From assembly GCA_016293155.1 (NCBI GenBank), contig JAEDEU010000024.1, forward strand, positions 1 to 17,935: a DNA stretch of 17,935 nucleotides, written 5' to 3'. Below are positions 7,253 through 14,034 of the stretch, one piece after another. A program made the position numbers and the translations under genes. Source of the DNA: Clostridiaceae bacterium. Its GTDB lineage: Bacteria > Bacillota > Clostridia > Oscillospirales > Butyricicoccaceae. Position 1 is the stretch's first letter, and each line of letters opens with the position of its first letter. The notes beneath the pieces were generated by a model. It ran no database searches. It was not told the DNA's origin and was given only the letters and a program-made list of their open reading frames with translations.

Positions 7253-8392
7253 TTATGTATCCTCCTCGGAAATCACAGGGAAGCTTCCGAGCACGCGCAC
7301 GGCGGGAAGCTCCTGAATCATCTGATAGACCAGAGCACGGGTATCCTGATGCAGCAGATTGCCGTCGAAATCCACATAGAAGCAGTAATTCCACGGCATA
7401 TCCGGCAGCGGACGCGAGTGAATCTCGGTCATGTTTACGCCGTAATCGCCAAACACGGCAAGCGCACTGGACAGGCTGCCGCAGATATGCGGAAGGGTCA
7501 GAATCAGGCTGACGCGCGTGTCCTCCGGCTTGGCGGAAAGCTCGCGCGTGACGGCGATAAAGCGGGTCTGATTGAACGTACCGTCGTTGACGCCGCGCTC
7601 CAGAATGGTGAGCCCGTACAGCTCGGCTGCCGCCTCGGAGCAGATTGCCGCCTTGGTAGGATCATTTGCCTGCTGGACCAGCTCAGCGGCCACTGCGGTA
7701 TTGCTCTCGTTGTGATCGCTGAACCCGTGCGCCTTGATATAGTTATGACACTGACGGAGCGCCTGCGGATGCGAATGGACATCGCGGACGGTGTCCAGCG
7801 TCGCGCCCGGGCAGGCACACAGGCAGTGGCGGATTTTTGCAATGTAGGAATGCGAGATGGAAAGACCGTACTTTTCCAACAGATCGTATACCTCGTTGAC
7901 CGTGCCTGCGGTCGAATTTTCGACCGGAACCACGCCGATGTCCGTCCTGCCCTCGGAAACGGACTGGAATACATCCTCCCAGGTCGGCAGATACGACTGC
8001 GCGGCGTTTGGGAACAGCTTGGAGGAGACATAGTGCTGATAGGAGCCGGGCAGTCCCTGATAGCACACGGTGGACGGAGCCTGAATGCGCTCCTTGATCG
8101 GAAGCTGGAGACGCTCCGGTTCGTTTGCGAGCATACGCTCATACTGATGCTTGCGGCTGATGCGCATTGTGGTTTTCAGCAGCGCAGTGTATTCCAGACG
8201 GTATTCCTCCGGAACCTTTGCGAGCAGGGTGGAGAGTAGCTCGGTCTCGCGTGACGGCACGTAAACCGCGCCGCCGGTCGCCATCTTGTAGTCCGAAACC
8301 TCCTCGGAGCAGCTCATGCGCTTGAGGAACAGATCGACAATCTGACGGTCAATTTCCGTAATATCGCGGCGTACTTCGTTAAGATCTCGCAT
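7253..8392 (-). CDS. pheA: Bifunctional chorismate mutase / prephenate dehydratase (P-protein)
   Basis: Converts chorismate to prephenate and then to phenylpyruvate, committing flux to phenylalanine. Three domains are seen over 379 residues. The AroQ-type chorismate mutase (about 1-85) has R8, R25, K36, R48-E49 and Q83. The dehydratase (about 105-285) has ENSTAGTVNEVY (159-170) and the TRF motif (276-278). A C-terminal ACT domain spans about 293-379. Two deviations stand out. The usual Asp three residues before the R-E pair is V45 (VYVPSRE), and the ACT motifs read GSLS (305-308) and HSRP (325-328) where GALV and ESRP are usual. GGAGG (8406-8402) is 9 nt from the ATG at 8392 but only 3 nt from another at 8398, so 8392 is preferred. 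It overlaps the end of aroC by 14 nt. Confidence 0.94.
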   Translation of the reverse strand: MRDLNEVRRDITEIDRQIVDLFLKRMSCSEEVSDYKMATGGAVYVPSRETELLSTLLAKVPEEYRLEYTALLKTTMRISRKHQYERMLANEPERLQLPIKERIQAPSTVCYQGLPGSYQHYVSSKLFPNAAQSYLPTWEDVFQSVSEGRTDIGVVPVENSTAGTVNEVYDLLEKYGLSISHSYIAKIRHCLCACPGATLDTVRDVHSHPQALRQCHNYIKAHGFSDHNESNTAVAAELVQQANDPTKAAICSEAAAELYGLTILERGVNDGTFNQTRFIAVTRELSAKPEDTRVSLILTLPHICGSLSSALAVFGDYGVNMTEIHSRPLPDMPWNYCFYVDFDGNLLHQDTRALVYQMIQELPAVRVLGSFPVISEEDT

Positions 8393-9476
8393 AGCCATAT
8401 GCCTCCAGATACAGGTCGGTCAGTGCGATTGCGACAGCCGCCTCGATGACCGGTGCTGCGCGGGTGACGATGCACGGATCGTGCCGTCCCTTGATGACCA
8501 GCGGCTCGACTTCTCCGGTGGTGAGCTTGAGCGTGCGCTGTTCTCTGGAAATAGACGCAGTGGGCTTGATTGCCGCGCGGACAATCATCGGCATACCGTT
8601 GGTGATGCCGCCGAGCACACCGCCGTTGTGGTTGGTTTCACACAGCACCTTTCCGTCCTGCGGATACATGCGGTCGTTTGCCTCGCTGCCGCGCATGGAG
8701 GAAATCGCAAAGCCTGCGCCGAACTCCACGCCCTTGACGGCGGGAACCGAAAACAGCATAGAGGAAACACGGCTTTCCACCGAGGAAAGCATCGGGGAGC
8801 CGATGCCGACCGGCAGACCGATGGCAGCGCATTCAATGATGCCGCCTACCGAATCCTGCGACATGCGCGCTTCTTCAATCAGGCGGAGCATCGCCTGCTC
8901 CGCAGCCGGATTAATGATCGGGAAGGTCTGCGAGCGCAGCTGCGCAAGCTGCTCCGCCGGAACGCTGATATCGTCAAACGGCGTGTCCATAATTTGACCG
9001 ATGGATGCGATGTGAGAGCCAACCTCGATGCCCTTGGAACGCAGAAAGAGCTTGCACATTGCGCCGGCAAATACCAGCGGAGCGGTCAGACGGCCGGAAA
9101 AATGGCCGCCGCCGCGCGGATCGTTGCAGCCGTGGAAGCGGACAGAGCCGGTATAATCGGCATGTCCCGGACGCGGATGCTCCACCAGATTTTTATAGTC
9201 GCCAGAGTGCTGATCCGCGTTTTCAATCACGCAGGAAATCGGCGTTCCGGTGGATTTTTCGTTATAAATACCGGATAAAATTTGGGGCAGATCGCTTTCC
9301 TTGCGGGCGGTGGACTGCTTGTTTTTGCCCGGCGCTCTGCGGCTCATCTCCTGAAGGACAAATTCCTCATCAAACGGCACGCCGGACGGAAAGCCGTCCA
9401 GCACGCAGCCGATGCCGCCGCCATGTGATTCGCCAAAAATAGATACTTTTAAATTGGTGCCCCATACAGAACCCAT
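8379..9476 (-). CDS. aroC: Chorismate synthase
   Basis: Catalyses the FMNH2-dependent loss of phosphate from EPSP to give chorismate, the branch point for Phe, Tyr, Trp and folate. The 365 residues match the usual size and start with the typical MGSVWG(T/N)xLKVSIFGESHG sequence. Other signatures are RRAPG, RPGHADYTG, DPRGGGHFSGR, DSVGGIIE, the GSEAND loop, NHNGGVLGGITNG and a late RHDPCIVTRAAPVIEA. All conserved stretches are present. AAAGGAG (minus, 9493-9487) is placed about 9 nt before the ATG. The gap from aroB is 27 nt, the longest in the operon, and the end overlaps pheA. It is not encoded with its own flavin reductase. Confidence 0.97.
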   Translation of the reverse strand: MGSVWGTNLKVSIFGESHGGGIGCVLDGFPSGVPFDEEFVLQEMSRRAPGKNKQSTARKESDLPQILSGIYNEKSTGTPISCVIENADQHSGDYKNLVEHPRPGHADYTGSVRFHGCNDPRGGGHFSGRLTAPLVFAGAMCKLFLRSKGIEVGSHIASIGQIMDTPFDDISVPAEQLAQLRSQTFPIINPAAEQAMLRLIEEARMSQDSVGGIIECAAIGLPVGIGSPMLSSVESRVSSMLFSVPAVKGVEFGAGFAISSMRGSEANDRMYPQDGKVLCETNHNGGVLGGITNGMPMIVRAAIKPTASISREQRTLKLTTGEVEPLVIKGRHDPCIVTRAAPVIEAAVAIALTDLYLEAYGYARS

Positions 9477-9503
9477 TTGGACAGGTCTCCTTTCTCGTCA
9501 AAA

Positions 9504-10544
9504 TTACAGGGCGAGGATGTGCTGGTGCAGCTCCTCGATTGCAAACGGATGAATCTTTGCCTCTCCGAAGCGATCCACCAGAATGAAATTCATCGTGTTC
9601 GCCATCTTTTTCTTGTCGGAGAGCAGCGCGCCATAGATTTCCTCGCGTGCATACGGCAGCTCGGTCGGCAGGTGATGCGCCTTGAGAATTTCGATCAGGC
9701 GCTCGGAGAGATCGGGCGCACCCAGTGCGGCGTTCAGTTTTGCCGCCGCCGCCATGCCGATGGCAACCGCCTGACCGTGGGTGAGATCGACATAGTTGCC
9801 CAGCTTTTCGCAGGCGTGACCGATGGTATGACCGAAGTTCAGGATCATGCGCAGACCGGTGTCGTGCTCATCCTGCTGTACCACATCGCGCTTGATGCTG
9901 ACGCATTCATAAACGATATCGGTGATGTTTTCTTTAAAGTTCGATTCCGCAACCATATCCAGAATGCTGGCGTTCTGAATGCAGCCGTATTTGATGACCT
10001 CTGCCATGCCGTCACAGAAGGTGGAATCAGGCAGGGTGGAGAGCAGATCGGTGTCGATGAGCACCAGCTCCGGCTGGTAGAACGCGCCGACGAGATTTTT
10101 GCCCTGCGGCAGGTCTACGCCGGTCTTGCCGCCGACCGAGGAATCTACCTGTGCAAGCAGAGTGGTCGGAATCTGACACACGCTCACACCGCGCAGGAAG
10201 GTGGCTGCCGCGAAGCCCGCCATATCACCGATGACACCGCCGCCGAGGGCGATGATGAGATCCTTGCGGGTGATGCCGGCAGCGCACAGGTCTGCATAGA
10301 TTCCCGCGATGGTGTCGAGGTTTTTGTGTTCCTCGCCCGCCGGAATCACGGTGGAGGTCACAGCGATCGGGAACTGCGCGGAAAGCTGTTCCAGATACAG
10401 CGGAGCAACGTGGGAGTCCGTGACGATATGGATGCGCGACGGATGGAATTTTTCCGCCACATGCTTGGCGGTCTCTCCGAATACGCCCGCACCGATATAG
10501 ATATCCGAGGTACTGACCGAGCCCTTTAGCGTCAGATGATACAT
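9504..10544 (-). CDS. aroB: 3-dehydroquinate synthase
   Basis: Turns DAHP into 3-dehydroquinate using bound NAD+ and a divalent metal, step two of the shikimate pathway. The 346-residue product carries the NAD-binding GGGVIGDMAGFAA (101-113), the PTTLLAQVDSSVGGKTGVD segment (126-144), and metal ligands E182 (AEVIKYG), H239 (NFGHTIGHA) and H256 (LTHGQAVAIG). H239 and H256 keep the 17-residue spacing seen in the family. K151-type lysines of the KDRR-like C-terminal region appear as DKKKMAN. It begins 3 nt after aroF, with an AGAGG site inside the aroF end, consistent with coupled translation. The next pathway enzyme, dehydroquinate dehydratase, is not encoded in this window. Confidence 0.97.
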   Translation of the reverse strand: MYHLTLKGSVSTSDIYIGAGVFGETAKHVAEKFHPSRIHIVTDSHVAPLYLEQLSAQFPIAVTSTVIPAGEEHKNLDTIAGIYADLCAAGITRKDLIIALGGGVIGDMAGFAAATFLRGVSVCQIPTTLLAQVDSSVGGKTGVDLPQGKNLVGAFYQPELVLIDTDLLSTLPDSTFCDGMAEVIKYGCIQNASILDMVAESNFKENITDIVYECVSIKRDVVQQDEHDTGLRMILNFGHTIGHACEKLGNYVDLTHGQAVAIGMAAAAKLNAALGAPDLSERLIEILKAHHLPTELPYAREEIYGALLSDKKKMANTMNFILVDRFGEAKIHPFAIEELHQHILAL

Positions 10545-10547
10545 GAA

Positions 10548-11561
10548 TTACACCTCTCTGCCGACAACGGAAGCAATCGCACGGATTTTTTCCATGGTCT
10601 TATGGAAGTTTTCGTAGGTGAGCGACTGAGCGCCGTCCGAGAGTGCGTGCTCCGGATCGTTGTGCACCTCGATCATCAGACCGTCTGCACCGGCTGCGAT
10701 GGCTGCCATTGCCAGCGGCTCGACCATCCAGTAGATGCCGGCAGCGTGGGACGGATCGACGACAACCGGCAGGTGAGACAGACGCTTGAGTGCCGGAACC
10801 GCGCTGACATCCAGCGTATTTCTGGTGTAGGTCTCGTGGGTGCGGATGCCGCGCTCACAGAGGATAACGTCCTCGTTGCCGCCTGCGAGAATGTACTCGG
10901 CAGACATCAGGAATTCCTTCATGGTGTTGGAGAAGCCGCGCTTGAGCAGAACCGGCTTGTTGGTGCGGCCGAGCTCAGCGAGCAGGTCGAAGTTCTGCAT
11001 ATTGCGCGCGCCGACCTGGAAGCAGTCAACCTTATCGAGGAAGTACTCGATGTTTGCCGGATTGGTGATCTCGGTGACGATCGGCAGTCCGGTCTGCTTC
11101 TTTGCCAGGTTCAGCAGCTCCAGACCTTCTGCCTTCAGACCCTGGAAGGAGTACGGGGAGGAACGCGGCTTCCATGCGCCGCCGCGCAGAATGGTTGCGC
11201 CGTCTGCCTTGACGCGCTCTGCAATCTCGCAGATCTGCGCCTCGGACTCGACCGAGCACGGGCCGGCCATGATGGCGAGCTTGCTGCCGCCGACCTTGAT
11301 ACCGCCGATATCCACGATGGTATCCTCCGGATGCAGCTGGCGGTTGGCGCGCTTGAACGGCTCCTGAACCTTGAGAACCTTGTCTACATAGCTGTTGAGC
11401 ATCAGGGTGTTCTTGTCAATTGCAGTGGTATCGCCGACCAGACCGAGGATGGTGGTCTCCTGACCGACAATCGGGTTGACCTCAAGATCGAAATGAGTCA
11501 GCCATTCGGAAATTCGGTTTACCTCGTCGGCAGGGGTGCCTTTTTTCAGTACAACAATCAT
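10548..11561 (-). CDS. aroF: DAHP synthase, type I-beta (T. maritima-like, with N-terminal regulatory domain)
   Basis: Condenses phosphoenolpyruvate and erythrose-4-phosphate to DAHP, the entry step of aromatic biosynthesis. The 337-residue protein has a small ferredoxin-like N-terminal domain (about 1-65, MIVVLKKGTPADEV) and a TIM-barrel catalytic domain with MAGPCSVE (98-105), RGGAWKPRSSPYSFQG (126-141), GARNMQN and VDPSHAAG (268-275). Metal ligands fall at C102, H272, E298 and D309, the same numbers I recall for the Thermotoga maritima enzyme. There the N-terminal domain mediates tyrosine (and phenylalanine) inhibition, so feedback control is likely here. AAAGGAG (minus, 11577-11571) sits 9 nt before the ATG at 11561. 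A longer in-frame reading from 11684 would run through the leader terminator and is rejected. First gene of the aro operon, 3 nt before aroB. Confidence 0.96.
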   Translation of the reverse strand: MIVVLKKGTPADEVNRISEWLTHFDLEVNPIVGQETTILGLVGDTTAIDKNTLMLNSYVDKVLKVQEPFKRANRQLHPEDTIVDIGGIKVGGSKLAIMAGPCSVESEAQICEIAERVKADGATILRGGAWKPRSSPYSFQGLKAEGLELLNLAKKQTGLPIVTEITNPANIEYFLDKVDCFQVGARNMQNFDLLAELGRTNKPVLLKRGFSNTMKEFLMSAEYILAGGNEDVILCERGIRTHETYTRNTLDVSAVPALKRLSHLPVVVDPSHAAGIYWMVEPLAMAAIAAGADGLMIEVHNDPEHALSDGAQSLTYENFHKTMEKIRAIASVVGREV

Positions 11562-11625
11562 GGTGATTATCTCCTTTATACAGATATTGATTAACAGAAG
11601 TGAGAGTTTTTTCGGGTGAGGACAT

Positions 11626-11663
11626 AAAAAAAGCCTTCCATCCCGCACAAAGGGACGAAAGAC
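11626..11663 (-). terminator. T-box leader terminator of the aro operon
   Basis: On the minus strand GTCTTTCGTCCC (11663-11652) and GGGATGGAAGGC (11644-11633) form a 12-pair stem including G-U pairs, with a 7-nt loop and then seven T. CGTCCC in the 5' arm can instead pair with the T-box GGG...ACG, giving the antiterminator. It lies 64 nt before the aroF start. Confidence 0.92.
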
Positions 11664-11921
11664 AACAAATCTCCGTGGTACCACCCAATTTCGGCACGAT
11701 GTGCCGCACTTATTCGCATACAGAGCCGGGAAGCTCGATATCCTATCCTGCTAACGGGGGAATCCGTCCGCGCTTACTATTTGTTCAGCGGGGAAGCTCG
11801 GGAGGGAACTTCATACCGTGCGGCTCTGCGTCTGCTTTCAGTCGGGGACAGACACTCCCTGTTGAGCCGGAGAACGGAATTACTTTTCTCCGTCATCGCT
11901 TTTGAACATATTTCAAAATAC
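11626..11921 (-). promoter_or_regulatory. T-box riboswitch, Phe (UUC) specifier, controlling the aro/pheA operon
   Basis: Read on the minus strand, the leader has the T-box parts in order. Stem I includes the AGTA half of the specifier-loop E motif (11884-11881); its partner GAA (11812-11810) is followed by G and the specifier TTC (11808-11806). The strands above the loop pair as AUUCCGU with ACGGUAU. A stem IIA/B-like block (11770-11751) and stem III (CGGCAC-GAT-GTGCCG, 11706-11692) come next. The T-box GGGTGGTACCACGGAG (11686-11671) and a terminator follow. The UGGU bulge can pair with the ACCA end of tRNA-Phe. UUC is a Phe codon, fitting a pheA operon. The same GAA-G-NNN layout in the neighbouring leader gives a Leu codon, supporting the register. 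Confidence 0.93.
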
Positions 11922-11927
11922 AGTTCC

Positions 11928-11956
11928 AGTATAAAGTGATAAATCGGAAATGTCAA
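11928..11956 (-). promoter_or_regulatory. Sigma-A promoter of the aro operon
   Basis: On the minus strand TTGACA (11956-11951) and TATACT (11933-11928) are separated by exactly 17 bp: a perfect -35 and a 5/6 -10. Transcription should start near 11921, just ahead of T-box stem I. No overlapping palindromic operator is obvious. Confidence 0.9.
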
Positions 11957-12029
11957 GAGATATGTGTGAAAAAATTTGACGGTTTTTATGGAATCAGAGG
12001 AGAAACACGACAAAAAATGAAAAATCATC

Positions 12030-12058
12030 TTGACAGTGAGCAATGGATTTGCTAATAT
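12030..12058 (+). promoter_or_regulatory. Sigma-A promoter of the leu operon
   Basis: TTGACA (12030-12035) and TAATAT (12053-12058) have a 17-bp spacer and an extended -10 TG (TGCTAATAT). The start site should be near 12065. The -35 boxes of this and the divergent aro promoter lie 73 bp apart in AT-rich DNA (11957-12029), where I see no further gene or strong motif. Confidence 0.86.
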
Positions 12059-12067
12059 TAATGCATA

Positions 12068-12084
12068 GTGTACGTCAGGTACAC
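12068..12084 (+). repeat. Inverted repeat at the start of the leu leader
   Basis: GTGTAC (12068-12073) and GTACAC (12079-12084) form a perfect 6-bp inverted repeat around GTCAG. It would sit at about +4 to +20 of the predicted transcript and just before T-box stem I. It could be a 5' RNA hairpin or a protein operator; the sequence does not decide. Confidence 0.5.
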
Positions 12085-12085
12085 C

Positions 12086-12353
12086 ACATATAAGAAAATG
12101 TGATGAACGGGTAAAGTAACTGTCAGCCGTCTTCAGAGAGCTGCCGTATGGTGCGAGGCAGCGGCGTTCAGCAGCGAAGCTCACCCGGGAACAGCCCGCT
12201 GAAACAAGTAGGTGGGGACGGATTTCCCTCCGTTATCGGGGAGACACATTGTTTGATGTGGAATAAGTGGTCATGCTATGGCAACAAGAGTGGTACCGCG
12301 GAAGGTCTGGCTTTCGTCTCTTACAGGTTTGGTTTGAGATGGAGGTCTTTTTT
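12086..12353 (+). promoter_or_regulatory. T-box riboswitch, Leu (CUC) specifier, controlling leuACDB
   Basis: Stem I has lower strands CGGGT (about 12108-12112) and ACCCG. The loop-E halves are AGTA (12115-12118) and GAA (12176-12178), followed by G and the specifier CTC (12180-12182). An AGAGAG kink-turn motif (12135-12140) and a CTGCC/GGCAG apical stem are present. A stem IIA/B block (about 12217-12236) is followed by the T-box AGAGTGGTACCGCGG (12287-12301) and a terminator. CUC is a Leu codon, and the gene downstream is leuA. The UGGU bulge can pair with the ACCA end of tRNA-Leu. Uncharged tRNA-Leu should favour the antiterminator and raise leu expression. Confidence 0.95.
12309..12353 (+). 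terminator. T-box leader terminator of the leu operon
   Basis: GGCTTTCGTCTC (12309-12320) pairs over 12 positions, including G-U pairs, with GAGATGGAGGTC (12336-12347). A 15-nt loop separates them and six T follow (12348-12353). CTCT at the end of the 5' arm can instead pair with AGAG of the T-box to form the antiterminator. From here to the leuA start (12354-12448) I see only the ribosome site. Confidence 0.92.
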
Positions 12354-12448
12354 ATTGCTGTACGGCAGCACTTTTCGCGCATACCGCATTCAGATAAACT
12401 TATCAGCATCAGTCAATCAAATTTATTCTAATTTGGGAGGATATCACC

Positions 12449-13960
12449 ATGTCAAGAATGATCCGAATTTTTGATACGACGCTCAGAGACGGCGAGCAGT
12501 CGCCGGGCTGTAGCATGAACCTCAGCGAGAAGATTGAGGTTGCACGTCAGCTGGAAACCCTCGGCGTTGATATCATCGAGGCAGGCTTTGCAATTGCATC
12601 TCCGGGCGATGCCGCTGCAATCAGCGCAATCGCTCATACCATTAAGGATTCCACCGTGTGCTCGCTGGCGCGCGCAGTCGAAAAGGACATCGACGCTGCC
12701 TACGGCGCAATCAAGGACGCAGTGGATCCGCGCATCCATACCTTCATTGCAACCTCTCCGGTTCATATGCAGTACAAGCTGAAGATGACCCCGGAGCAGG
12801 TACTCGAAAGCGTTGCACACCATGTTGCATACGCAAAGAAGTACGTATCCAACGTCGAGTTCTCCGCAGAGGATGCAACCCGTTCGGACTGGGATTTCCT
12901 GTGCCGCGTACTGGAGACCGCAATCAAGGCGGGCGCTACCACGCTGAACATTCCGGATACCGTCGGCTATCTGGTTCCGCACGAGTATGCAAACCTGATC
13001 CGCTACATCCGTGAGCACGTTGCAAATGTGGATGACGTCATTCTGTCCTGCCACAACCACAACGACCTCGGCATGGGCGTTGCAAACTCTCTGGCAGGCA
13101 TCGAGGCAGGCATCGGACAGGTCGAGTGTACCATCAACGGCATCGGCGAGCGCGCAGGCAATGCGGCAATGGAAGAAATCGTTATGGCACTCAAGACCCG
13201 CAAGGATTACTTTGATGCGGACACCAAGATCGACACCACGCAGATCTATCGTTCCAGCCGCATGATTCAGACCATTACCGGCGTTCCGGTTGCTCCGACC
13301 AAGCCGATCATCGGCGCAAACGCATTTGCACACGAGTCCGGCATCCATCAGCACGGCGTCCTGAACGAGGCTTCCACCTATGAGATCATGACGCCGGAAT
13401 CCGTCGGTGTTCCGAAGAATGCAATCGTTCTGGGCAAGCACTCCGGCCGTCACGCCTTCGAGGAGCGCCTGAAGGATCTGGGCTACACCCTGACGCAGGA
13501 GAAGCTGGACAAGGCATTTACCAAGTTCAAGGCGCTGGCAGACAAGAAGAAGACCATCAAGGACCGCGACCTCGAGGCGCTGATCGGTGTCGTACCGGTT
13601 TCCGGTCCGGAGCGCTTCACGCTGGATTCCTACGTCATCAACAGCGGCAATACCATCACCAGCACCGCGCTCATCAAGCTCAGCAAGAGCGGCGAGATCT
13701 TCGAGCAGGTTGCGGCGAGCGACGGCCCGATCAATGCCTCCTACAAGGCACTGGATATGATCGTCGGTCACGACATCGAGCTGTGCGACTACTCGCTGAA
13801 GGCACTGACCGAGGGCGAGGACGCGCAGTGTGAGGCAGTCGTCAAGCTGTGCATCGACGGTGCGGCGGATACCGTTACCGGCCGCGGCGTTTCCACCGAT
13901 ATCGTTGAGGCCTCCATCAAGGCTTACATCAACGGTATCAACAAGTTCCTCAACGACTAA
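12449..13960 (+). CDS. leuA: 2-isopropylmalate synthase
   Basis: Condenses acetyl-CoA with 2-oxoisovalerate to 2-isopropylmalate, the first leucine-specific step. The 503 residues comprise a catalytic TIM barrel (about 1-270) with FDTTLRDGEQSPG (8-20), NIPDTVGY (167-174), metal-binding HNHND (202-206; H202, H204) and GIGERAGNA (231-239). A linker region follows with ESGIHQHG (296-303) and GKHSGRHAF (329-337). The C-terminal LeuA dimer/regulatory domain is about 375-503, the domain that binds leucine in this family. Length and motifs fit LeuA rather than homocitrate or citramalate synthase, but substrate choice is not proven by sequence. GGGAGG (12435-12440) lies 8 nt before the ATG. Transcription passes through the Leu T-box upstream. 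Confidence 0.95.
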   Translation: MSRMIRIFDTTLRDGEQSPGCSMNLSEKIEVARQLETLGVDIIEAGFAIASPGDAAAISAIAHTIKDSTVCSLARAVEKDIDAAYGAIKDAVDPRIHTFIATSPVHMQYKLKMTPEQVLESVAHHVAYAKKYVSNVEFSAEDATRSDWDFLCRVLETAIKAGATTLNIPDTVGYLVPHEYANLIRYIREHVANVDDVILSCHNHNDLGMGVANSLAGIEAGIGQVECTINGIGERAGNAAMEEIVMALKTRKDYFDADTKIDTTQIYRSSRMIQTITGVPVAPTKPIIGANAFAHESGIHQHGVLNEASTYEIMTPESVGVPKNAIVLGKHSGRHAFEERLKDLGYTLTQEKLDKAFTKFKALADKKKTIKDRDLEALIGVVPVSGPERFTLDSYVINSGNTITSTALIKLSKSGEIFEQVAASDGPINASYKALDMIVGHDIELCDYSLKALTEGEDAQCEAVVKLCIDGAADTVTGRGVSTDIVEASIKAYINGINKFLND

Positions 13961-13973
13961 TCGTTTCCTGTGA

Positions 13974-13999
13974 CCCGAAGTGCCGCAAGGCGCTTCGGG
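13974..13999 (+). repeat. Intercistronic hairpin with GCAA tetraloop between leuA and leuC
   Basis: CCCGAAGTGCC (13974-13984) pairs with GGCGCTTCGGG (13989-13999) over 11 positions with one G-U pair, capped by GCAA, a stable GNRA tetraloop. No T-run follows, so it is not a normal terminator. It lies 14 nt after the leuA stop and 35 nt before leuC. A role in mRNA protection, processing or partial polarity is inference. Confidence 0.8.
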
Positions 14000-14034
14000 C
14001 ACAATCAAATACACAGAACCGAGGTATCATTTTT

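Noticed and set aside
9477..11594. Two plus-strand frames of about 350 codons (9477-10529 and 10536-11594)
   Set aside because: They mirror aroB and aroF on the opposite strand and have no recognisable domain. The minus-strand genes carry full catalytic motifs.
10548..11684. Longer DAHP synthase starting at 11684
   Set aside because: The extra 41 residues would be encoded by the T-box and terminator. The ATG at 11561 has a well-placed AAAGGAG and begins the conserved MIVVLKKG sequence.
11978..11983. Extra TTGACG between the divergent promoters on the plus strand
   Set aside because: No good -10 at 16-18 bp. The TTGACA at 12030 with its extended -10 is clearly better.
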